Below, in pieces: positions 26,914 through 34,972 of a stretch of DNA of 42,233 bases (position 1 is its first letter; every line of letters starts with the position of its first letter). The DNA comes from Xenococcaceae cyanobacterium MO_188.B32. Lineage in GTDB: Bacteria > Cyanobacteriota > Cyanobacteriia > Cyanobacteriales > Xenococcaceae. The stretch is taken from contig JASJDJ010000046.1 in assembly GCA_030065635.1 (NCBI GenBank), positions 1 to 42,233 on the forward strand, written 5' to 3'. Under the pieces are notes generated by a model. That model was given only the letters and a program-made list of their open reading frames with translations, was not told the origin of the DNA and did no database searches. A program made the translations under genes and the position numbers.

Positions 26914-27384
26914 TTACATATTATCGAGAATTTTCTGAACAATTTGCATCCCCGTAACTGCTTGCCAGCCGAAAAGACCTAAAAGAGTAATATTTAAAGT
27001 TATATGAGTATAACGAGCAATATCATTACCCTTTTGCATATAGGGAACTAAAGCAGCCGAAGTAGCAATCATTCCTGTCATGCCTAGCCCAGTTAACAAA
27101 TGAGCTCCTAAAAATAACTTACTATTATTGATATAAGTTACTGCCATTCCACCAATATTTCCTAAGACCATTAAGGACAATAAAATTGAACCTATTTGAT
27201 GATGTTTGACATTAAAACCTTTTTTGATTAGTTCTTTTTTAGTATCTTTATCTGCCGAACGAGTACGACGAATTTGCCAACCAGAATACAAAGCGTAAAC
27301 AGCTAATCCTAATAATATCCACATTAAAAGGGGATGACCAAATTGAGACCAAGTTTTTATTCCCTCTGGAATTTCCAATGCCAT
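26914..27384 (-). CDS. DUF4079 membrane protein
   Basis: 156 aa with four hydrophobic segments (PLLMWILLGLAVYALYSGW; IGSILLSLMVLGNIGGMAV; LGAHLLTGLGMTGMIATSAALV; THITLNITLLGLFGWQAVTGM). Histidines near the membrane segments (GHPLL, KHHQIG, GAHLL, THITLN) give a cytochrome b561-like pattern that might bind haem; this is inference. DUF4079 proteins are largely restricted to cyanobacteria and chloroplast lineages and have no fixed function. AGGAGAA precedes the ATG. Confidence 0.82.
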   Translation of the reverse strand: MALEIPEGIKTWSQFGHPLLMWILLGLAVYALYSGWQIRRTRSADKDTKKELIKKGFNVKHHQIGSILLSLMVLGNIGGMAVTYINNSKLFLGAHLLTGLGMTGMIATSAALVPYMQKGNDIARYTHITLNITLLGLFGWQAVTGMQIVQKILDNM

Positions 27385-27493
27385 AGTGTTCTCCTCGATT
27401 AGTATAAAATCTTTATAAAATTTAACTTAACATAAAGTAATCTATAGTTGTTCTCAATCATTTAGAGTGTATTTCTTTCTCTCCCTGCGCCCC

Positions 27494-27517
27494 CTGCTCC
27501 TCTGCTCCTCTGCTCCT
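27494..27517. repeat. Octamer tandem repeat touching the ankyrin gene stop
   Basis: Three copies of CTGCTCCT (plus strand), equal to AGGAGCAG in the gene's direction, lie at 27494-27517. They immediately abut the stop codon of the ankyrin gene at 27518-27520. A C-rich stretch continues to about 27482. Confidence 0.85.
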
Positions 27518-28804
27518 TCACTCCTGCGCACCAGCCTCTTTTAATAACTTAGCTACCTGCATATATTCATTAAATTCAGCTAACATTAGCGCCGTGTAGC
27601 CACCACGATTACGGATAGTAAAATCGACTTTATTTGTTGCTAAAAGAACTTTGACTGCATCTATGTAACCTCGATGAGATGCCCACATCAAAGCAGTTGC
27701 ACCAGCTCGATCTTGTAAATTGACATCTGCGCCAGCTTCAATCAATTCTTTCATAATAGGGATATCGCCTTGATCGCCCGCTTGCATCAATATAGTTTTG
27801 CCATCTTTGAGCCTTAGATCGGGATTACCTCCTGCTATTAGTAGCAACTTAACTATTTCTGTATTATCTTGTATTACTGTCAGAGTTAAAGGAGTTTCAC
27901 TCTGATTATTAGCGTTGGGATCGGCACCATAGTCTAAGAGTAATTGCACGATCGCTTGGTATCCTTGTAGGGAGGCTACCATCAAAGCAGTATCCCCTAA
28001 TAAATTACGTTTGTCTACTTCTGCACCAGCTTTCAGTAAACTTTGAACTAAAGCTATGTAACCTTCTACTGTTGCCAAGTGTAAAGGTCTATCTCCCTGT
28101 TTATCGGCATAATTAATATCGGCACCAGCTTTTAATAAATATTGAAAAATATCTAAGTTACCATTGGCAGTAGCTATTGCTAAAGGACTTTCTCCTTCTG
28201 TAGTAGGGAGATTAATATCTACACCAGCTTCTAACAAAATCTTGACTATAGCTAAACTTTGGCTTTCTATGGCTAGGGTTAAGGGTGTTTCGCCATTAAG
28301 ATCGTGTTGGTTAATTTCTGCATCAGCCTGAATTAATTCCGTTACAATTTGGGGATAATTAGCCCTAATAGCTAAACTTAAAGGACTATCTCCGTCTTTA
28401 TCTTGGCAATTAACTTGGGCTTTAGCTGCTAAAAGTAACTTAACAATCTCTAGATTACCCCGATAAACAGCGATCGCTAAAGCTGGCGTACCATCATCAT
28501 TAACTGCATTAACATTTGCTCCTGCTGCAATTAGAGTCTTTACTACCTCAATTTGATTTGTAGCAGCAGCTACCATCAAGGCTGTTATGCAGTGAGGTTG
28601 ATTGCCATAGTCAAGATCGGCACCAGCTTGAATCAACAGATTGACAATTTCATTATCTCCTTTTTGAGCAGCATAGATTAATGCCGAATTACCTTGTTTA
28701 TCCCGAACATTCGGCTTAATTCCCTGGGCTAATAATTGTTTTACCCGATCGCGATCGCCTTTTTTTATAGCTTGCAGTAAAATCAAGTCCTGCTCAAAAA
28801 CCAT
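27518..28804 (-). CDS. Ankyrin-repeat protein (13 repeats)
   Basis: 428 aa, made almost entirely of ankyrin repeats. I count 13 units of about 32-33 residues, with the usual TALMxAxxxGxxEIVKLLLxAGAxxN pattern, for example GNSALIYAAQKGDNEIVNLL and GATALMWASHRGYIDAVKVLL. There is no signal peptide, membrane segment or enzymatic domain, so it is a cytoplasmic protein-binding solenoid with unknown partners. The family is common in cyanobacteria. The stop codon is directly followed by an octamer tandem repeat, and the next gene downstream is DUF4079. Confidence 0.92.
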   Translation of the reverse strand: MVFEQDLILLQAIKKGDRDRVKQLLAQGIKPNVRDKQGNSALIYAAQKGDNEIVNLLIQAGADLDYGNQPHCITALMVAAATNQIEVVKTLIAAGANVNAVNDDGTPALAIAVYRGNLEIVKLLLAAKAQVNCQDKDGDSPLSLAIRANYPQIVTELIQADAEINQHDLNGETPLTLAIESQSLAIVKILLEAGVDINLPTTEGESPLAIATANGNLDIFQYLLKAGADINYADKQGDRPLHLATVEGYIALVQSLLKAGAEVDKRNLLGDTALMVASLQGYQAIVQLLLDYGADPNANNQSETPLTLTVIQDNTEIVKLLLIAGGNPDLRLKDGKTILMQAGDQGDIPIMKELIEAGADVNLQDRAGATALMWASHRGYIDAVKVLLATNKVDFTIRNRGGYTALMLAEFNEYMQVAKLLKEAGAQE

Positions 28805-29030
28805 CTTTTGGCACCTAATAAGCTGTCATGTGTTTAATTTATCGTTTTTGTGTGGACAAGGGAAGCAGTAGTTGGACTTTCTATTGGCGACAAAACGGAG
28901 AGTACGGGCTTTTGGGATAACACGGGGCTGGACAAAAAAAACAGTCATCAGAAACTGCTACTGACAACTGAAATACTTAACCAGGTAATCACCTGAATTA
29001 ACTTGTAAATTTTATCGACGGTTACTTTTA

Positions 29031-29141
29031 TTAACTGTCTCTTTGACCTTTATCAGTTTGAATATACAGAATTAAAAGAAACACTGTAGGAACTAGCACA
29101 AATAAAATGCTAGCTATAAATCCAAGATCGTTAACTTCCAT
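29031..29141 (-). CDS. psbM: Photosystem II reaction centre protein M
   Basis: 36 aa, too short for routine gene finding. Translation from ATG at 29141 gives [16 protein letters not shown] followed by [20 protein letters not shown]. This matches the known PsbM pattern: short luminal N-terminus, one membrane helix containing LVPT-x-FLLILY, and a polar stromal tail. PsbM lies at the photosystem II dimer interface. It is a strong sign that the organism is an oxygenic phototroph. The gene is 86 bases upstream of nothing on its own strand until the ankyrin gene (start 28804) and follows the 2Fe-2S ferredoxin gene by 86 bases. Confidence 0.93.
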   Translation of the reverse strand: MEVNDLGFIASILFVLVPTVFLLILYIQTDKGQRDS

Positions 29142-29227
29142 GGAGTAGCAGCCCCTAAGTAATATTCAATCGACAATTCTTAGAATATCATTACTTAGAC
29201 TGATCGCTAAAATCAGAGTAAAACAGG

Positions 29228-29524
29228 TCAAGGTTTAGTTTTAACGCTGATTGGCCCATTAACCAAAGTTTGACACGCTAAGCGGTAATTATCGGGTTTT
29301 TTCTTTAATCTTTTCTGCTCGAAAGGAGTTTTGGGGGATAAATTTTCTTTTCCTTCAACAATTTCGACAATACAAGTACCGCACTGACCATAACCTCCAC
29401 AATTGACCAATTTACCTCTTAATTTGTAGATATCCACGTTATTTTGCAGAGCTTTTTCCCGCAAATTTGCTCCATTAGCAGCGATTACTAGTTTATCTTC
29501 TTTTACAAAAGTAATGGTAGACAT
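29228..29524 (-). CDS. 2Fe-2S ferredoxin
   Basis: 98 aa plant/bacterial-type [2Fe-2S] ferredoxin fold. The cluster cysteines are C42, C48 and C51 ([11 protein letters not shown]-x5-C-x2-C) and C84 (YRLACQTLV). The loop differs from the main photosynthetic ferredoxin PetF (CRAGACSTC), so this is one of the minor ferredoxins. It starts [26 protein letters not shown], close to the bacterial branch, and is basic at the C-terminus. Its neighbour psbM (86 bases downstream, same strand) suggests a photosynthesis-linked electron transfer role, by context only. Confidence 0.9.
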   Translation of the reverse strand: MSTITFVKEDKLVIAANGANLREKALQNNVDIYKLRGKLVNCGGYGQCGTCIVEIVEGKENLSPKTPFEQKRLKKKPDNYRLACQTLVNGPISVKTKP

Positions 29525-29920
29525 AGAATTTTTCTAAAATTATCCTCTTATTATAATATTAAGAAATTATAAGAAATAATGACGATAATTAATTAGGGCT
29601 TGTCAAAAAGTTTTTTGGTGAAAGGAAGGAGCAGGCAACAGATACAAGTTTTTTACCTATTTTTCCTCCCAAAACTATTGGCATATTGTCTGAGTGTGTA
29701 ATTAATATTCATTTAGAAAAGGATACTGTTGGCAAAAGTAATCTTTGCTGAAACTAATAGTGCGACAAGTACAGAAAATCTTAACTTTAGTCATTGGCAA
29801 TACCTCATGTAGGATTATTTGTAGTGCATTTGCCAACATTATTAGAAAAGGGGAGAATAGCAATTCGGCTCCTCCCTGTGAATCTATCGAAAGAAACTTA
29901 TTCTCTAATAACTGTAAAAG
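29525..29920. other. Intergenic region between ferredoxin and tolC-like genes
   Basis: 396 bases with no convincing coding frame and no recognisable RNA gene. Both flanking genes are on the minus strand, so this should hold the tolC-like 3' end and the ferredoxin promoter. A run of T (about 29608-29613) and a GA-rich segment (about 29617-29635) are the only conspicuous features. Confidence 0.5.
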
Positions 29921-31534
29921 CTAGGGCAAATCAAATAGTTTACTGTCAGGCAAATTGGTAACCGCTCTTTGCAACTCATTTAGAGATTGATTATAGTCAA
30001 TAATGGCACTCAGCAAGTTACCGCGAGCAGTAGTCAATCGTGTTTGAGAGTCAATAACGTCGGTTTGCGTCCCCACTCCTGCTTGGAAACGTAACCGTGC
30101 TAGTCTTAGACTTTCTTCTGCTAGTTCTAATGCTTTTTGCGAAGTCCCAATATTTTTTTGGTTAGCCTGAAGATTGTAGTACGCTTGTTCTGCTTGCAAA
30201 CGAATTTGGTTACGTTGGTTAGCAAATTGAGTTTCGTTAATCTCAATATCTGTTTTTGCTTGATCTGCACGAGCACTAGCTCTACCACCATCAAATAATC
30301 TCCAACTTAGCCTTGTGCCAAGACGATATTGATTTTCATCTTCGTCACCCCTTCTGGTGTCACCAAAATCAACAACCTGGTATTCATAGGCAGCAAACAA
30401 ACTTACTTGGGGTCTGATATCTGATAAAGCAATTTGTCTTTGCTGCGCGTTTAATTCTCTCAAAACTAATTGCTGTTCTAACTCAGCCCGATTTTTATAG
30501 GCAAGGACAATGGTTTCTTCTAGAGAAATAGACCAAACTCCTGCCTCTTCGATTTCATCAGCAGTTTGCAGTTCAACTTGTTGCCCTATACTAAGAGTTT
30601 GCGCTAATTGTCTTCTCGCTATATTCTGCTGGGCAAGAGCCCTAGTTAAAGCTTGTTGAGCATCAGCTAATTCTACTTCTGCACTTAAAACTTCAAATCT
30701 GGTGCCTAATCCTGCTTGTTCTAGCAGTTGAGCATCCCGCAGTGTTTGACTAGCATCTTCCACCGCTGCTTTTTGAATTTCCACTTGAGCATCAGCATCT
30801 TGCAAGCCGTAGTAGTCTCTAGTCGCTGCAAAACGAGTTTCTTCAGTAATTCGTTCTACATCCAACTCGTTAAAACGGAATTGTCTCTTAGCTCGTTTAA
30901 TATCCGCGCTTCTTCGTCCTCCTGCATAGACATCGTAACTAAGTTCTACAGTTGCTGTAACATCACCGGTTATCTCCTCAAAGTCATCAGTAACGTTATT
31001 AAGCCTATCTCTTGTAACGTTACCATTCTCATCTCTTGTCGATCTCTGACCATCCCGACCACGGGCCTCTAAATTAGCATCTAACTGAGGATATAAAGCT
31101 GCTCTTGCTTCTCTTAACTCTTGTTCAGATTGTTGCAGATTGAGTTTAGATACTTGTAAATCCTTATTATTACGCAGTGCTAATTCAATAGCTTGTTCGA
31201 GGGTAATTGGCTTATCGAGATTGATTTGAACTTCCTCAGGTTTAGTAGGGAAAATTAAAGGATTAGCATTGGGTTCTAAAGATTCTACGTTCGTTAATTC
31301 TGCTGGTGGTTCTGACTCTGTAGACTGGGATACTTGTACTGGTATTTGCTGGTATCTCATTCTATCATTCTGTCCGTCCTTAGTGACAGTAGGAAACTCA
31401 GCTAAAAGAAAATCTTTAGAACGATAGTAATCTCCAGGCTTGGGCAAATTTTCTGCAACGACCAAAGTTTCCCAGCTAAGAAAGATAAATGCACTTGCGC
31501 TTAATGCTTTCAGAAAGCTTTTATTCTTGTCCAC
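29921..31534 (-). CDS. tolC: TolC-type outer-membrane efflux protein
   Basis: 537 aa. It has a signal peptide (KALSASAFIFLSWETLVVA) and a proline-rich spacer to about residue 110. Two outer-membrane efflux (OEP) repeats follow, the first starting at PITLEQAIELALRNNKDLQVSKLNLQQSEQELREARAALYPQLDA and the second at SLEETIVLAYKNRAELEQQLVLRELNAQQRQIALSDIRPQ. The long helices (QLLEQAGLGTRFEVLSAEVELADAQQAL and LARLRFQAGVGTQTDVIDSQTRL) match the TolC coiled-coil barrel. TolC trimers form the outer-membrane channel for type I secretion and RND pumps. The start is GTG 31534, with GGAG upstream. It could serve the export or polymer-modifying cluster that begins 180 bases upstream, but it is not clearly in that operon. 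Confidence 0.92.
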   Translation of the reverse strand: MDKNKSFLKALSASAFIFLSWETLVVAENLPKPGDYYRSKDFLLAEFPTVTKDGQNDRMRYQQIPVQVSQSTESEPPAELTNVESLEPNANPLIFPTKPEEVQINLDKPITLEQAIELALRNNKDLQVSKLNLQQSEQELREARAALYPQLDANLEARGRDGQRSTRDENGNVTRDRLNNVTDDFEEITGDVTATVELSYDVYAGGRRSADIKRAKRQFRFNELDVERITEETRFAATRDYYGLQDADAQVEIQKAAVEDASQTLRDAQLLEQAGLGTRFEVLSAEVELADAQQALTRALAQQNIARRQLAQTLSIGQQVELQTADEIEEAGVWSISLEETIVLAYKNRAELEQQLVLRELNAQQRQIALSDIRPQVSLFAAYEYQVVDFGDTRRGDEDENQYRLGTRLSWRLFDGGRASARADQAKTDIEINETQFANQRNQIRLQAEQAYYNLQANQKNIGTSQKALELAEESLRLARLRFQAGVGTQTDVIDSQTRLTTARGNLLSAIIDYNQSLNELQRAVTNLPDSKLFDLP

Positions 31535-31713
31535 TCCTCACTCCTTTGTTTACAGGACAAATACTTAATTTTCACCACAACACTAGTTTAATCGACTCTG
31601 GTGGTCTCGATTTATTCTGATATCTAAAAACTAAAAATTAGTTTATAAATAACAACAAATATAATATACGTTAAAAAATTTTGTAGCTTAAATCACATTT
31701 ATTGAGTTGATGT

Positions 31714-32469
31714 TTATAATTTTGCCAATAATTCAGATAGGTGTTGATTTAAAAACTTATATCCTCGACCATTAAGATGTACTAAATCCCGATAGTATTT
31801 TGGGGCACTTTCTTTTTGAGCTTTTATTAACTCATAAGCATCAAAAATAACCGCGTCTGGTTCCAGATTTTTGATATAGTTATTAACTTCAGTAATATCC
31901 TGCTTCATATAATCGATGGGCGACCAAAACAGTCTTTGTTGAACAGAAATAGTTTCATCTCCCAGGGGAAAAACAGTAGTTAAAATAACTTTGGCTCCAA
32001 TTTCTTTAGCTTTCTGGACAATTTGAGCAATGTTTTGCTGGCAATCTTTCACAATATCTTCTCTTGTCTTGGGAGATTTAGGCAGCATTCTCAGATCGTT
32101 GACTCCAACTTGGATAACAATTATTTCTGGATTTAAAACAGCCACATGTCGATCGAATCTTAAAAGTACTTGAGCAGAAGTTTGTCCACTAATACCCCGA
32201 TTAATAAACTCAAATTCTTGTAACTCAGGTTTTGCCCACTCCACTGCTCTAGAATCACCGAAAAAAACAACTTTTTTCTGATTTTCTCTAGTTTTCTCCG
32301 AAACTTTATCATCGCTATATCTTTTGAGACTAAGAGGATTTAAACTAGTAGCATACCAATACAGATAAACAAATTTTAACTCTTTATACAAAAACGAATT
32401 TACTAGCAAAGAAGCTAGTAAAAGTAAACTAATAATGATGATTAAGCCATACTGATTAATTAATTTCAT
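31714..32469 (-). CDS. SGNH/GDSL hydrolase, membrane-anchored
   Basis: 251 aa. One N-terminal membrane segment (residues about 8-27) precedes an extracytoplasmic SGNH hydrolase domain with all catalytic blocks: FFGDSRA (Ser73), NRGISGQ (Gly92), VGVNDLR (Asn124) and DLVHLNGRGY (Asp228, His231). The family includes esterases, acetyl-esterases and O-acetyltransferases acting on carbohydrates. It is the last of a same-strand run HTTM - MBOAT - SGNH-like - SGNH-like - SGNH with gaps of 27-76 bases, so it is likely part of an envelope polysaccharide acylation/deacylation module. Of the three it is the one with the standard GDSL signature. Confidence 0.85.
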   Translation of the reverse strand: MKLINQYGLIIIISLLLLASLLVNSFLYKELKFVYLYWYATSLNPLSLKRYSDDKVSEKTRENQKKVVFFGDSRAVEWAKPELQEFEFINRGISGQTSAQVLLRFDRHVAVLNPEIIVIQVGVNDLRMLPKSPKTREDIVKDCQQNIAQIVQKAKEIGAKVILTTVFPLGDETISVQQRLFWSPIDYMKQDITEVNNYIKNLEPDAVIFDAYELIKAQKESAPKYYRDLVHLNGRGYKFLNQHLSELLAKL

Positions 32470-32545
32470 AATTTTGAATATTAATTAATTATTTTAGCAA
32501 AACTAAATTTATTTATTAATATTTATCTCGTGTACAGAAAAAAAA

Positions 32546-33775
32546 TTAATTACTATTATTTTGACGATCGACTTTTGCTTTAATATCTCGTACTAATTTT
32601 ACTTCGTCGGGATGATTATTAGCCCATAATAGTCGATCGCGCTTTATTTTAGATAAATGTTGTTCGAGATTATCTGCTGTTAACAAAATCCCAAAATCTT
32701 TAGGTACACTTTCAGACTGATAGTCAAAAATGCGATCGAGGATTAGATTACCGATCGTGGGACTGTAGTGAGAGTTATCGACATAATTATCCATCTTTGT
32801 TTTAATTGCTTCAGTAGTGACATTATTAAACCCAGAAAAATCCCAAACTGGGGTTATTTTAACTAACTCTCGCTTCCATTGTTCAAAAATATCCCACTTA
32901 CCAGTTACTTTAATTGACTCCCATTGGGTAGCATGAGCAGGAGAAATAAATACTTTTAAATCTATGTTATTTTGGCGACACAGTTCGACAATTTTGACAA
33001 AATCAGACCAATATTGCTGAGAAAATTGATAATCGCTATGTAATTCAAAATAGAGTTTAATTGATTGAGAGAATCGCCATTTTGTTCCTCCGTCATTAGC
33101 ATTGCGATTGGGCATAAAACCATTTTCGCCATAAGAATTGTTTTGTCCTTCTGTTTTTAAGCTAGCAGCAATTGTTTCTTTACTAACATTAAAAGTATCG
33201 AGAGAAAAAAGAGCATTAACAGCATCAGTAGGGATTATATATTTTTTGGCAATTCTTTTTTCCTCAAAACTCGGCTGATTTTGTAGGGAAGAATTAAACA
33301 TAAAAAAGTCAATACCGAGAATGATTTGTCGTAAATCTGGTTGATTGGCAATTGCGTGTTCGATGTATCGTCTTACTTCATAGGCATTGGGTCCATTAAT
33401 TGCTAAATTATAAGCAAATTTATTATTTTTTATAGCTGGATGTTCTGGATTCAATCCTTGCTTAGTTCTAGATGAACCCATTATGATAACTTTAGGTTTA
33501 AGGCGGATAATATCCACAGCTTTAAACAAGCGATCGTTATTATCTTTTTTAATTTTTTCATGATTAACACCCCACCAATTGGGAGTATTAAACAAATCAT
33601 AGGGATCGATCGTCCAATTGAATAAGCCAACAGATAATATCGGGACAAAGGCTGTAGCAAAGAAAATCCAATTATAGACTTTAAATTTTTTCTGTCGATC
33701 GACTAAAATTTTCTTTTTTTGCCGTTGAGACTTACTGAGGGAATTATAAGAATCAGAAAAGTCGGAAATAGCCAT
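32546..33775 (-). CDS. SGNH-like membrane-anchored protein, paralogue A
   Basis: 409 aa. It has a basic N-terminus and a membrane segment (residues about 34-52, YNWIFFATAFVPILSVGLF). Next comes DPYDLFNTP, then an SGNH-like domain with IIMGSSRTKQGLNP (Ser101/Ser102 in the GDS position, here GSS) and DNSHYSP (Asp333-His336, DxxH). ILGIDFFMFN and EQWKRELVKITPVWDFSGFN are shared with the adjacent paralogue B. The C-terminal basic tail starts at PKDFGILLTADN. The serine and DxxH residues suggest an active esterase or acyltransferase outside the membrane, as in AlgJ/AlgX/PatB-type partners of MBOAT proteins. Substrate is unknown. It sits 33 bases after paralogue B and 76 before the GDSL protein. 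Confidence 0.75.
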   Translation of the reverse strand: MAISDFSDSYNSLSKSQRQKKKILVDRQKKFKVYNWIFFATAFVPILSVGLFNWTIDPYDLFNTPNWWGVNHEKIKKDNNDRLFKAVDIIRLKPKVIIMGSSRTKQGLNPEHPAIKNNKFAYNLAINGPNAYEVRRYIEHAIANQPDLRQIILGIDFFMFNSSLQNQPSFEEKRIAKKYIIPTDAVNALFSLDTFNVSKETIAASLKTEGQNNSYGENGFMPNRNANDGGTKWRFSQSIKLYFELHSDYQFSQQYWSDFVKIVELCRQNNIDLKVFISPAHATQWESIKVTGKWDIFEQWKRELVKITPVWDFSGFNNVTTEAIKTKMDNYVDNSHYSPTIGNLILDRIFDYQSESVPKDFGILLTADNLEQHLSKIKRDRLLWANNHPDEVKLVRDIKAKVDRQNNSN

Positions 33776-33808
33776 GTTAATTAATATAGTTATTTTATAG
33801 TTTTTATT

Positions 33809-34945
33809 TTAATTATCCAGTTTAGCTTTAATTTTTCTAACTAAATTTACTTCCTCTGGATGCTCTTTTCGCCAAACTTCTCGATCGAGGCGAATTTGGT
33901 GTAAATGAGTCTCGATATTGTCCTGAGTAAGCAATATACCAAAGTCTTTGGGAACTCTTTCTGTTTGGAAAGATAATATGCGGTTGAGAACTAAATCTCC
34001 AACTTTGGGACTGTAATGAGAATTATCAATATAGTTTTCCATGCGATCGTTAATTAATTCAGTAGTTATACTGTTGTAACCAGAAAAATCCCACACGGGA
34101 GTAATTTTGACTACTTCTCGTTTCCATTGTTCAAAAGTTGACGATAATCCAGCTATATTCATAGCTTCGTACTGAGTAGCATGAGTTGGAGAAATAAAAA
34201 CTTTTATATCGATATTATTTTGTTTACATTTGTCGATAATAGCTTGAAGATTTTCTAATCTTGCTTGAGAAAGATTATACTTACCATAAAAACCCTCATA
34301 GCTTAAAAAATTAGTCAACCATCTCTTAAATCTACTAGTTTTAGGTTCTTTAGAGTTAGATTTATTTTGGTTGCTAAGGTTAGCATTAAAAGTTGTAATA
34401 CTTGCCTGTAGTGCATCTATTGATAGTAAGCTATTAATAATGTCTTTTACTACAATTTTTTTCCCCAATCTAGTTTCATCAAAATTTTCCAAATTTTTCA
34501 AATATTCATTAAACATAAAAAAATCAATACCTAAAATTACTTGTTTAATTTGAGATTGATTGGCAAGGGCATGATTAAAATAATGCATTACTTGATACAT
34601 ATTTGCCCCTGGTAATCCCAAATTATATGTTGAATTGGGATATTTTAAACCAGGATATTCTGTATTTAAGCCACTCATAACTCTAGATGAACCCAGAAAA
34701 ATTATTTTAGCTTCAATATAGTTAATTTCTGCTGCTTTAGAAAGCATTAAATGCTTTTCTCTCTCTGGTTTAAGTTGGTTGACTTTTTTAAAAGTTGGGC
34801 TGTAAAAATATAAATAAGGATCGATAACTAGATTAATAACAGCTACTAAACATAACGGCATTAAAGTGGATATAGCAAAAAATAAGTAAAAGTTTTGATA
34901 TTTTTTAGGACTGTACTTTGACAAAAAAATAGTTTTGAGCAACAT
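33809..34945 (-). CDS. SGNH-like membrane-anchored protein, paralogue B
   Basis: 378 aa. It is collinear with paralogue A: membrane segment at about residues 20-40, IDPYLYFYSP, FLGSSRVMSGLNT (Ser86/Ser87), NAYEV-like NMYQVMHYFNHALANQ, ILGIDFFMFNEYL, KVFISPTHATQYE, TPVWDFSGYN, and DNSHYSP (Asp307-His310) with a similar basic tail PKDFGILLTQDN. The two therefore arose by tandem duplication and then diverged. It lacks an internal segment present in A (about 30 residues). It follows the MBOAT gene by 27 bases, so it is the most probable periplasmic partner of that acyltransferase. Catalytic competence is inferred only from the motifs. Confidence 0.75.
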   Translation of the reverse strand: MLLKTIFLSKYSPKKYQNFYLFFAISTLMPLCLVAVINLVIDPYLYFYSPTFKKVNQLKPEREKHLMLSKAAEINYIEAKIIFLGSSRVMSGLNTEYPGLKYPNSTYNLGLPGANMYQVMHYFNHALANQSQIKQVILGIDFFMFNEYLKNLENFDETRLGKKIVVKDIINSLLSIDALQASITTFNANLSNQNKSNSKEPKTSRFKRWLTNFLSYEGFYGKYNLSQARLENLQAIIDKCKQNNIDIKVFISPTHATQYEAMNIAGLSSTFEQWKREVVKITPVWDFSGYNSITTELINDRMENYIDNSHYSPKVGDLVLNRILSFQTERVPKDFGILLTQDNIETHLHQIRLDREVWRKEHPEEVNLVRKIKAKLDN

Positions 34946-34972
34946 TTTAAATTTTGAGCTATTTGTTCAAAT

